Assembly (NCBI GenBank): GCA_025963955.1
Contig: JAOPZU010000072.1
Coordinates: forward strand, 1 to 7,261
Source of the DNA: Solirubrobacterales bacterium
GTDB taxonomy: Bacteria; Actinomycetota; Thermoleophilia; Solirubrobacterales; Solirubrobacteraceae
DNA length: 7,261 nt
Direction: 5' to 3'
Position numbers and translations under genes: made by a program. The notes under the pieces were generated by a model. That model had not been told where the DNA came from, did no database searches, and saw only the letters and a program-made list of their open reading frames with translations. Shown here in pieces: positions 1-6,779 of this stretch. The stretch's first letter is position 1. Each line of letters starts with the position of its first letter.

Positions 1-75
1 ATCCCGTTCGAGCGAATGGTGGCCGAGATGCTCGAGGAGGATCTGCGCGAGCTCAGCGGTGACGCGGCCGCCTGA
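1..75 (+). CDS. C-terminal end of a nucleotide-sugar dehydratase/reductase-like protein (partial)
   Basis: Only the last 24 codons are in the window, read in frame 1 and ending at TGA 73-75. The visible tail contains IPFERMVAEMLEEDLREL. Extended short-chain dehydrogenases acting on nucleotide sugars (GDP-mannose 4,6-dehydratase and GDP-4-keto-6-deoxymannose reductase types) usually end with a similar helix after a 'W-x-P' segment. It aligns without gaps to the tail of the neighbouring gmd product ([18 protein letters not shown]), sharing F, E, M, D, L and L. The gene points at gmd and its stop lies 18 bp from the gmd stop. A role in processing the GDP-4-keto-6-deoxymannose made by gmd, or a second GMD-like enzyme, would fit, but the catalytic part is not visible. 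That it is a coding end is fairly sure; the family is a guess from about 18 residues. Confidence 0.55.
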   Translation: MPFERMVAEMLEEDLRELSGDAAA

Positions 76-81
76 GGCGGC
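67..81. terminator. GC hairpin between convergent genes, possible terminator
   Basis: GCCGCC (67-72) and GGCGGC (76-81) form a perfect 6-bp stem, with the upstream gene's stop codon TGA (73-75) as the three-base loop. It sits in the 18-bp gap between two converging genes. No T-run follows on either strand, so an intrinsic terminator is only possible. In DNA this GC-rich, short hairpins also arise by chance. Confidence 0.25.
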
Positions 82-93
82 GCGCGCGATCGC

Positions 94-1096
<1,003 letters not shown>

Positions 1097-1132
1097 TCGG
1101 GTGCGCCCCGCGGTGCCGTGCGCAGCGGCCGG

Positions 1133-1138
1133 TACGCT
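1133..1138 (+). promoter_or_regulatory. Candidate -10 box of rfbG (TACGCT), leaderless
   Basis: TACGCT is followed by cgccgcc and then the GTG at 1146. With a -10 box ending 7 bp before the codon, the predicted transcript start is the GTG itself. No Shine-Dalgarno is present. The surrounding block 1126-1145 matches 5512-5531, upstream of the glycosyltransferase gene, at 17 of 20 positions. Confidence 0.55.
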
Positions 1139-1145
1139 CGCCGCC

Positions 1146-2279
1146 GTGAACGACCCGTTGTCCGCCGCCGCGCCGCCCGGCGCCGTCGACCCCGCCTTCT
1201 GGCGGGACTGCCGCGTCCTGCTGACCGGCCACACCGGCTTCAAGGGCGCGTGGCTGTCGTTGTGGCTGCAGGCGATGGGGGCACGGGTCACCGGCTTCAG
1301 CGCGCCCGGAGCCGTGTCCGAGCCGTCGCTCTTCGCGCTGGCCGGCGTCGCGGACGGCCTGGAGGCGGACCTGCGCGGGGACATCCGGGACCCCGCGGCG
1401 GTGGCGGAGGCGGTCTACGCGGCGGGCGCGGAGGTCGTGCTGCACCTCGCTGCCCAGCCCATGGTGCGGCGCTCGTTCGTCGCGCCGCTGGAGACGTACG
1501 AGACCAACGTGATGGGGACCGCCAACGTCCTGGAGGCCGTGCGGGTGGCGGGGGTCGGGACCGTGCAGGCGGTCGTCAACGTCACCTCGGACAAGTGCTA
1601 CGACAACTCCGACGGGCGTCCGCCGCGGGCGTTCGTGGAGGGCGACCCGATGGGCGGGCACGACCCCTACTCGAGCTCCAAGGGCGCGGCCGAGCTCGTG
1701 ACGGACGGCTACCGCCGCTCCTTCTTCAGCGGCACCGGCGCGGCGGGCGACGTGCGCGTCGCCAGCGCCCGCGCCGGCAACGTCATCGGCGGTGGGGACT
1801 GGGGCGAGGACCGCCTGGTGCCGGACATCGTCCGCGCGGCGGCCGCGGGCGCGGCGGTGCCGATCCGGCGGCCGGACGCGGTCCGGCCGTGGCAGCACGT
1901 CCTGAACCCGCTCAGCGGCTACCTGCTCGTCGCCCAGGCGCTGATGGGCCCGCAGCGCGACGCCGCCGCGCGCGGCTGGAACTTCGGCCCGTCCCCGGAC
2001 GACGTGCGCCCCGTGTCCTTCCTCGTGGAAGAGCTGAGCGCCCGGTGGCCGGCGCCGCTGCGCTGGGACGTGGACCCGGGACCGCACCCGCACGAGGCGG
2101 GCTACCTGGCGCTCGACTCGTCGGCCGCGCGGACGTCGCTCGGGTGGACGCCCGGCTGGGGGCTGACCGCCGCGCTCGACGCGATCGTCGAATGGCACGC
2201 CGCAGTCGACGGCGGCAGTGCGGGTGCACGCGAGACCACGCTCGCCCAGATCGGGCGCTTCTCCGCGGCCGCGACGTAG
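1146..2279 (+). CDS. rfbG: CDP-glucose 4,6-dehydratase
   Basis: This extended short-chain dehydrogenase converts CDP-D-glucose to CDP-4-keto-6-deoxy-D-glucose, the branch point to CDP-3,6-dideoxyhexoses and other CDP-deoxysugars. The 377-residue product has the family-typical opening FWRDCRVLLTGHTGFKGAWL, with the NAD-binding GHTGFKG at 28-34. It also has HLAAQPMVRRS (100-110), NVTSDKCYDN (145-154), the catalytic YSSSK (Tyr175/Lys179), GGGDWGEDRLVPD and RPWQHVL. These separate it from dTDP-glucose dehydratases. I chose GTG 1146 because it is the last in-frame start before the FW motif and follows a TAnnnT box by 7 bp; an in-frame ATG at 1044 lies inside gmd and adds 34 unconserved residues. 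RfbF (cytidylyltransferase) and RfbH (3-dehydratase), its usual pathway partners, are not in the window. GC is very high (48 of 60 in 1741-1800). Confidence 0.92.
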   Translation: MNDPLSAAAPPGAVDPAFWRDCRVLLTGHTGFKGAWLSLWLQAMGARVTGFSAPGAVSEPSLFALAGVADGLEADLRGDIRDPAAVAEAVYAAGAEVVLHLAAQPMVRRSFVAPLETYETNVMGTANVLEAVRVAGVGTVQAVVNVTSDKCYDNSDGRPPRAFVEGDPMGGHDPYSSSKGAAELVTDGYRRSFFSGTGAAGDVRVASARAGNVIGGGDWGEDRLVPDIVRAAAAGAAVPIRRPDAVRPWQHVLNPLSGYLLVAQALMGPQRDAAARGWNFGPSPDDVRPVSFLVEELSARWPAPLRWDVDPGPHPHEAGYLALDSSAARTSLGWTPGWGLTAALDAIVEWHAAVDGGSAGARETTLAQIGRFSAAAT

Positions 2280-2280
2280 C

Positions 2281-2292
2281 CGGCGCGCGCCG
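2281..2292. terminator. 12-bp GC palindrome between convergent genes, possible terminator
   Basis: CGGCGCGCGCCG is a perfect 12-bp palindrome inside the 14-bp gap between the rfbG stop (TAG 2277-2279) and the methyltransferase stop (TTA 2294-2296 on the plus strand). Outer arms GCCGCG (2268-2273) and CGCGGC (2297-2302) could extend it into a longer imperfect hairpin running through both stop codons. The symmetry would suit a two-way terminator, but there is no T-run. Confidence 0.3.
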
Positions 2293-2293
2293 C

Positions 2294-3196
2294 TTACGCG
2301 GCGGGCTTCTGGAACGCGAGGAAGGCGCTCGTCCACGGCGACCCGTGGCCCTGGAGCAGGATGTGGGGGTAGTCGTTGCCCGTCTTCGGGGTCAGCTCCC
2401 CGGCGCCGACCCAGTGGATGAGGTTGTCGAACGTCTTCTCGGAGACGGTCAGATCGAGCGGCTGGACCAGCGACAGCCCGGTCGGCGCCACGACGTGCTT
2501 CTGGATCTCCTCCGGGGTGAAGACCTCCAGCACCCGCTGCCGGGCCGTGGCGGTGGTGCACCGGCGGCCGCGCGTGAGGATGCGGATCGCGTTCTGCACC
2601 CGGGCGTCGTCGAGGATGCTCGAGCCGACGAAGCACTCGGTCACGATCACCAGGTGGCCTCCGGGCTTGAGGACGCGGGCCATCTCGGCCGCCCCCTGCT
2701 CCGCGCCGGGCGCGCCGCCGAAGTGCTCGATCGAGCTCAGGGAGAAGACGACGTCGAACGACTCGTCCGGCAGGTCGAGGGCCAGCGCGTTCATGTGCGC
2801 GACCTCCAGGTGGTCCGGCCGGTAGTCGTACGGGGCGAAGGCGCCGGGATCGGTCAGCATCGAGGCGTCCGCCTCGCGGCCCTCGACGTTGAACCCGCCG
2901 TCGCCGTAGATGTCGGTGGCGAGCACCCGCGCGACGCGGTTGGAGAGCCAGTAGAGCGGCTCCTCATGGCCGGCGGCGACCGCCAGGACCTGCGCCTCGG
3001 GGGTGATCGCGCCGACCTCCTCGAGGTAGCTGCCGAGCAGCGCGTACTCCCAGAATTTGCGGCGGACCTCGGTCTCCGGCGCGTAGCCCGGGCCGACGAT
3101 CTGGCGCAGCATCGCCCGCAGGCCGGGGTCGGCGAAGTCCTGCAGGTCGCACAGCTTGACGTACTGCCGCGAGAGCGCAGGCGCCGGGTTCCGCAT
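2294..3196 (-). CDS. Class I SAM-dependent methyltransferase
   Basis: The 300-residue protein has the core of a Methyltransf_11-like Rossmann methyltransferase: strand and glycine loop VLAVAAGHEE (70-79), an acidic SAM-ribose position in ATDIYG (Asp95), DLPDESFDVVFSLSSIEHF (141-159) and MARVLKPGGHLVIV (172-185). The glycine loop is degenerate: AAGHE replaces the common D/E-x-G-x-G-x-G. About 65 residues precede the core and about 110 follow it, including FTPEEIQKHV (226-235); these may bind the acceptor. No signal peptide or membrane segment is seen, so it should be cytosolic. The place between rfbG and the flippase suggests O-, N- or C-methylation of a sugar or glycan, but the substrate cannot be read from the sequence. 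ATG 3196 is the start nearest the divergent gap and gives a sensible N-terminus. It converges on rfbG (14 bp) and diverges from the flippase (39 bp). Confidence 0.85.
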   Translation of the reverse strand: MRNPAPALSRQYVKLCDLQDFADPGLRAMLRQIVGPGYAPETEVRRKFWEYALLGSYLEEVGAITPEAQVLAVAAGHEEPLYWLSNRVARVLATDIYGDGGFNVEGREADASMLTDPGAFAPYDYRPDHLEVAHMNALALDLPDESFDVVFSLSSIEHFGGAPGAEQGAAEMARVLKPGGHLVIVTECFVGSSILDDARVQNAIRILTRGRRCTTATARQRVLEVFTPEEIQKHVVAPTGLSLVQPLDLTVSEKTFDNLIHWVGAGELTPKTGNDYPHILLQGHGSPWTSAFLAFQKPAA

Positions 3197-3202
3197 GCGG
3201 CC

Positions 3203-3208
3203 AGTCTC
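3203..3208 (-). promoter_or_regulatory. Weak candidate -10 box of the methyltransferase (GAGACT)
   Basis: On the minus strand GAGACT is followed by six bases (ggccgc) and then the ATG at 3196. It keeps the A and final T of TAnnnT but not the first T, and is the weakest of the set. Its position matches the boxes before the other genes. No Shine-Dalgarno is seen. Confidence 0.25.
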
Positions 3209-3221
3209 ACAGACCTGTCCG

Positions 3222-3227
3222 TAGGAT
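3222..3227 (+). promoter_or_regulatory. Candidate -10 box of the flippase (TAGGAT), or Shine-Dalgarno AGGA
   Basis: TAGGAT is followed by eight bases (ggcccgcg) and then the ATG at 3236, fitting a leaderless promoter. The same bases contain AGGA (3223-3226), 9 bp before the ATG, which could instead act as a Shine-Dalgarno. Sequence alone cannot decide. The gap to the divergent methyltransferase is only 39 bp, which leaves little room for a leader. Confidence 0.45.
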
Positions 3228-3235
3228 GGCCCGCG

Positions 3236-4705
3236 ATGGTCGCTGAGCCGGATCTCCTGGACAGCCCCGCGGCCGGTGCCGCGGCGATCCGTGGCGGGGC
3301 GCTCCGGCTGGTGAGCTTCGGGCTGGGATCGCTGCTCAGCGTGCTCTCCGCGGCGCTCATGTTCCGGCACCTCGGGCTCGACGACAGCGGTCGCTACGTG
3401 ACGATCCTCGCGCTCGTCGCGATCGCCGGCGGGATCACGGACGCGGGCCTCGTCGGCATCGGCGTGCGCGAGTACGCCCAGCACGAGGCCGGCGAGCGGG
3501 ACGCGGTCCTGCGGCAGCTGCTCGGCCTGCGGATCATCCTCACCGTCCTCGGCCTGACCGGTGCCGTGCTGTTCGCGGCCGCGGCGGGCTACGACGGGAC
3601 GATGGTCCTCGGCAGCGTCGTGGCGGGCGCCTCGTTCCTGATCATCGCCCTGCAGTCGGCCTACTCGGTCGGGCTGCAGGCGCAGCTGAAGCTCGGCGCG
3701 GTGGCCGGCGCCGACCTGGCGCGGCAGCTCGTGAACGTGGCGGCGGTCGTCGCGCTGGTCGTGGCCGGCGGCACGCTGCTGAGCTTCTTCGCGGCGACGG
3801 TCGTGGCGGCGCTCGCCGCGCTCTCGGTGACGGTCTACTACGTCCGCGGGATCATGCCGCTGCGGCCGGCGTTCGACGTGCGGCGCTGGGGCGGCCTGCT
3901 GCGCGACACGGTTCCCTACGCGGTGGCCACGGCGGTCGGCGCGATCTACTTCCGGCTGGCCGTCGTGCTCGTCTCGCTGATCTCGAGCTCGGCGCAGACC
4001 GGGTACTTCGGCGCGTCGTTCCGGGGCGTGGAGGTGCTGATCGTCGTCCCGCAGCTGCTCGTCAGCTCGGCCTTCCCGATCTTCTCGCGGGCGGCGCGCG
4101 ACGACCACGCGCGGTTGAGCTACGCCATGGGTCGCGTCTTCGCGGTGTGCCTGCTCCTCGGCGTGGCGGTCGCCGTGCTGCTGGTCGTCGGGGCCCCGTT
4201 CGTCATCCAGGTCGTCGCCGGCCCCGAGTTCGTTCCGGCGGAGCACGTGCTGCGCATCCACGGGGCCGGCCTCGTCGCCTCCTTCGCCGGCGCGACCTGG
4301 GGCTACGCGGCGCTCAGCCTGCGCCTGCACCGGTCGATCCTCATCGCCAGCCTCCTCGCGCTGGCCGTGTCAGCGACGCTCGTCAGCGTGCTCGCGTCCA
4401 CGAGCGGCGCGCAGGGCGCGGCGGTCGGGACGGCGATCGCCGAGGTCGTCTTCGCCGCCGGGCTGGCGCAGTGCATCCGCGGGGCCGGGGTCTCGCTCGG
4501 GATCGACCTGCGGCTCACCATTCGGGTGCTCGTCGCGGGAGGCCTGGCCATCGCGGCCGGGTTCCTGACCACCGAGACAGTGGGCCTGGCCGCCGTGATC
4601 GCGACCGCCGTCGCCCTGGTGGTCTACGTCGCCGCGCTCATCGCTCTGCGCGCGGTGCCGCCCGAGCTCACGACGCTCATCCGCTCCCGCCGACGGCCGG
4701 CCTGA
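3236..4705 (+). CDS. Wzx-like polysaccharide flippase (MVF/MOP superfamily)
   Basis: The 489-residue protein is almost entirely hydrophobic. By eye I count about 14 membrane segments, the usual number for Wzx/RfbX and related MOP exporters, starting near residues 20-43 and 53-75 and ending with a helix around LAAVIATAVALVVYVAALIAL. A short polar N-terminus (about 18 residues) and a basic tail, RSRRRPA, flank them. In this family early stretches like FRHLGLDDSGRYVTILAL and GITDAGLVGIGVREYAQ are typical. The expected role is moving undecaprenyl-linked oligosaccharide from the inner to the outer face of the membrane, matching the glycosyltransferases nearby. ATG 3236 is chosen because it leaves the first helix intact and sits in the divergent gap. 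Its last 29 bp overlap the 3' end of the FkbM gene on the other strand. An O-antigen-type substrate is inferred from context only. Confidence 0.88.
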   Translation: MVAEPDLLDSPAAGAAAIRGGALRLVSFGLGSLLSVLSAALMFRHLGLDDSGRYVTILALVAIAGGITDAGLVGIGVREYAQHEAGERDAVLRQLLGLRIILTVLGLTGAVLFAAAAGYDGTMVLGSVVAGASFLIIALQSAYSVGLQAQLKLGAVAGADLARQLVNVAAVVALVVAGGTLLSFFAATVVAALAALSVTVYYVRGIMPLRPAFDVRRWGGLLRDTVPYAVATAVGAIYFRLAVVLVSLISSSAQTGYFGASFRGVEVLIVVPQLLVSSAFPIFSRAARDDHARLSYAMGRVFAVCLLLGVAVAVLLVVGAPFVIQVVAGPEFVPAEHVLRIHGAGLVASFAGATWGYAALSLRLHRSILIASLLALAVSATLVSVLASTSGAQGAAVGTAIAEVVFAAGLAQCIRGAGVSLGIDLRLTIRVLVAGGLAIAAGFLTTETVGLAAVIATAVALVVYVAALIALRAVPPELTTLIRSRRRPA

Positions 4706-5480
4706 CGCCCCACACCACGCCGGTGCCGTCCGGGTGCGCCTCGGCCCGCGAGACGGCGTAGCCGGCCCCGACGAGCGCGTCCTCCGCGGCCTGCGCCGGG
4801 TCCCCGGGAGCGCCGTGGGGATGGTGCTCGAACATGACGACGGGGACCGTGAGCTGCGCGAAGCGCGGGTCCGCGGCGAGGTCCCACTCGGCGCCCTCGA
4901 TGTCGATCTTCAGCAGGTCGACCCCGTCGAGCAGGCCGAAGACGTCGCGGGCGGCGACCACGAGCCCGCCGTCGCCGCCGCCGATGCGGCCCGTCGTGAA
5001 GTCGCCCCCGCCGAAGCTGAGCTCGCCGTCGGCGGTGCTGGCGGCCGCGGCCAGGACCTCGGTCTCGAGCTCCGGCAGGGCGGAGGCGAGGTTCGCCCGC
5101 AGCGCCGCGACGTTCCGCGGCAGCGGCTCGACCGCGGTCAGGCGGGCGACCGGAAAGGTTGAGGCGAGCCAGACGCTGAACATGCCGACGTTCGCGCCGA
5201 GGTCGAGGGCGGCGAGCGGGCGCCCGATGGCGCGGAGGGCGGCCGCGGCCTCGGGGGTCGGCTCGAACTGCCGGGAGTAGTAGGCCTGGTCGAAGGCCGC
5301 GATGTCCGGCGTCCCGTGCTCGAGCAGCAGCCGGCGCCCGGTCTGCCGCACGGTGTAGCCGTGGACGCCCCTCCCCTGGGTGTCGCGGACGAAGAACCGG
5401 ACTGGCGTGCTCGTCAGGCGGGCGCGGAGCGCACGGGCCACCGCGGCCTCGATCCACGGGTGCTTGAGCGGGGAGCGCAT
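4677..5480 (-). CDS. FkbM family methyltransferase
   Basis: The 267-residue protein has the hallmarks of the FkbM domain: ALDLGANVGMFS (91-102, SAM-binding loop), VEPLPRN (117-123, acidic ribose contact Glu118), DLLKIDIEGAEW (188-199) and an EHH near 218-220. FkbM enzymes are SAM-dependent O-methyltransferases named after a macrolide pathway; many bacterial members lie in glycan loci and are thought to methylate sugar hydroxyls. About 90 residues precede the core, with no signal peptide. ATG 5480 is preferred over an in-frame ATG at 5555: it lies 7 bp after a TAGAGT box, and the longer form would run into the divergent glycosyltransferase gene and add 25 unconserved residues. The 3' end overlaps the flippase gene tail to tail (stops at 4677-4679 on minus and 4703-4705 on plus). 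The substrate is likely a glycan of this locus, by inference. Confidence 0.9.
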   Translation of the reverse strand: MRSPLKHPWIEAAVARALRARLTSTPVRFFVRDTQGRGVHGYTVRQTGRRLLLEHGTPDIAAFDQAYYSRQFEPTPEAAAALRAIGRPLAALDLGANVGMFSVWLASTFPVARLTAVEPLPRNVAALRANLASALPELETEVLAAAASTADGELSFGGGDFTTGRIGGGDGGLVVAARDVFGLLDGVDLLKIDIEGAEWDLAADPRFAQLTVPVVMFEHHPHGAPGDPAQAAEDALVGAGYAVSRAEAHPDGTGVVWGVRPAVGGSG

Positions 5481-5487
5481 GGCGGCG

Positions 5488-5493
5488 ACTCTA
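5488..5493 (-). promoter_or_regulatory. Candidate -10 box of the fkbM gene (TAGAGT), leaderless
   Basis: On the minus strand TAGAGT is followed by cgccgcc and then the ATG at 5480. The spacing and all seven downstream bases are identical to those before rfbG. No Shine-Dalgarno lies between, so the transcript probably starts at the ATG. Confidence 0.55.
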
Positions 5494-5496
5494 AAG

Positions 5497-5510
5497 CGGG
5501 CCGTGGCCCG
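5497..5510. repeat. Dyad CGGGCC-GT-GGCCCG between divergent promoters, possible operator
   Basis: A perfect 6-bp inverted repeat with a 2-bp spacer lies between the two outward -10 boxes (5488-5493 minus, 5519-5524 plus). A protein bound here would cover the spacer or -35 region of both promoters and could co-regulate fkbM and the glycosyltransferase. No regulator family can be named, and GC-rich palindromes occur by chance in such DNA. Confidence 0.3.
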
Positions 5511-5518
5511 ACGGCCGG

Positions 5519-5524
5519 TAGCCT
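5519..5524 (+). promoter_or_regulatory. Candidate -10 box of the glycosyltransferase gene (TAGCCT)
   Basis: TAGCCT is followed by ten bases (cgccgctgac) and then the ATG at 5535, so the transcript would start at or a few bases before the ATG. No Shine-Dalgarno is seen. The block 5512-5531 is a near copy of 1126-1145, upstream of rfbG. Confidence 0.5.
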
Positions 5525-5534
5525 CGCCGCTGAC

Positions 5535-6770
5535 ATGGCGCCGCGTCCCCTCCACCTCGCGCTCAACCTCTTCTACCTCGTCGAGCGCTCCGGCGGGGCC
5601 GGGACCTACGCGCAGGAGCTGCTCCGCGGCATCCTCGCGGCCGCCCCGGACACGCGGATCACGGCGTTCACGTCAAACGAGGTGCCCGCGGAGTACGTCG
5701 CCCGCGACTGGGGCGGCGAGGTCGAGTGGGTGTCCTTCCCGGTTCCGGTGACCCACGGACCGCCCGGCGCCTTCGTCGCGACGATGGGCGCGCAGTGGGG
5801 CGCGATCCCCCTGCTCGCCGCCCGCCGCGGCTGCGACGTCGTCCACGGCCTGGCGAACATCACGCCGCTGTTCTCGCCGCGGGTGGCGTCCGTCGTCACC
5901 GTCCTCGACCTCATCTGGGTCCGGTACCCGCACACGATGGAGCGCCGGGCGACGGTCGGGATGAAGCTCGTCACGCCGCCGAGCGCGCACCTGGCGGACC
6001 GCACGATCGCGATCTCGCACGCGGCGAAGGCCGACCTGGTTCAGACCATCGGCCTAGATCCGGGGCGGGTCGACGTCACGCACCTCGGGGTGGACCCGGC
6101 GCCGGCGGCGGCGAGCGCCTTCACGGACGGCGCCACGCTGCGCGCCCGACTCGGGATCGCCCCGGACGTCCCGGTCGTGCTGTGCGTGGCCCAGAAGCGC
6201 GAGCACAAGAACCTGCTGGGCCTCGTCCGCGCGATGGCCCGGGTCGCGGCGACGGGCGCGGTGCTCGTGCTGCCCGGGGCGAGCACGCCGCACGAGGACG
6301 AGCTCCGGGCGGAGGCGGACGCGCTCGGCCTCGGCGACCGGCTCGTGCTCCCGTCGTGGCTGACCGCCGAGGACCTCGAGGGCCTCTATCGGCTGGCGTC
6401 GTGCTTCGTGCTGCCGAGCTTCGAGGAGGGCTTCGGCCTGCCGGTGCTCGAGGCGATGGCCCGGGACGTGGCCGTCGCGACCTCCAACTGCTCGTCGCTG
6501 CCCGAGGTCGCGGGGGACGCGGCTCTGCTGTTCGACCCGCACGACCCCGGGGACATCGCCCGCTGCGTCGACGCGCTGCTCGGGGACGCGGCGCTGCGCG
6601 AGCGCTGCGTCGAGCGGGGCCGGCTGCGCGTCGCGGCCTTCCCGTGGCGTGCGACCGCCGAGGCCACGCTCGAGGTCTACGAGCGCGCGATCGCCGACCG
6701 GGACCACGGGCGCCACTACCTGGCGCGGAGCCGCCGCGCGTACCGCGGCGTCCGCGACATCTGGGCCTGA
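5535..6770 (+). CDS. GT4-type (GT-B fold) glycosyltransferase
   Basis: The 411-residue product has a two-domain GT-B layout. The N-terminal acceptor domain opens with LHLALNLFYLVERSGGAGTY (6-25), with the glycine-rich loop near 20-23, and contains CDVVHGLANITPL (100-112) and VTVLDLIWVRYP (121-132). The C-terminal donor domain has VPVVLCVAQKREHKNL (212-227) and the retaining-transferase motif PSFEEGFGLPVLEAMA (294-309), with Glu298 and Glu306 forming E-x7-E. Family members move a sugar from a nucleotide donor to a lipid-linked or glycan acceptor at the cytoplasmic face of the membrane. The donor could be GDP-mannose or one of the deoxysugars made in this locus; the sequence does not say which. 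ATG 5535 is the only start after the promoter-like block that does not enter fkbM. The next gene begins 9 bp downstream and is a relative, so the two form an operon. Confidence 0.92.
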   Translation: MAPRPLHLALNLFYLVERSGGAGTYAQELLRGILAAAPDTRITAFTSNEVPAEYVARDWGGEVEWVSFPVPVTHGPPGAFVATMGAQWGAIPLLAARRGCDVVHGLANITPLFSPRVASVVTVLDLIWVRYPHTMERRATVGMKLVTPPSAHLADRTIAISHAAKADLVQTIGLDPGRVDVTHLGVDPAPAAASAFTDGATLRARLGIAPDVPVVLCVAQKREHKNLLGLVRAMARVAATGAVLVLPGASTPHEDELRAEADALGLGDRLVLPSWLTAEDLEGLYRLASCFVLPSFEEGFGLPVLEAMARDVAVATSNCSSLPEVAGDAALLFDPHDPGDIARCVDALLGDAALRERCVERGRLRVAAFPWRATAEATLEVYERAIADRDHGRHYLARSRRAYRGVRDIWA

Positions 6771-6772
6771 GG
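6769..6772 (+). promoter_or_regulatory. Weak Shine-Dalgarno (GAGG) for the second glycosyltransferase
   Basis: GAGG overlaps the stop codon of the preceding gene and lies 7 bp before GTG 6780, a normal spacing for pairing with the 3' end of 16S rRNA. It supports GTG 6780 as the start of an operon-internal gene. This contrasts with the genes that begin in divergent gaps, most of which show no such site. Confidence 0.4.
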
Positions 6773-6779
6773 CGGCGCC

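Noticed and set aside
86..93. Palindrome GCGATCGC
   Set aside because: It is a single 8-bp palindrome with no second copy noticed in a functional position, so chance is enough.
3197..4330. N-terminal extension of the methyltransferase frame upstream of 3196 (minus)
   Set aside because: The frame stays open through the flippase antisense strand, but the residues are charged low-complexity sequence. The conserved protein begins at the ATG at 3196, next to the divergent gap.
4147..4761. A 204-codon plus-strand frame overlapping the flippase 3' end and the fkbM gene
   Set aside because: It is an Arg/Gly/Pro-rich shadow in another frame, with no domain; the flippase and fkbM frames explain the DNA.
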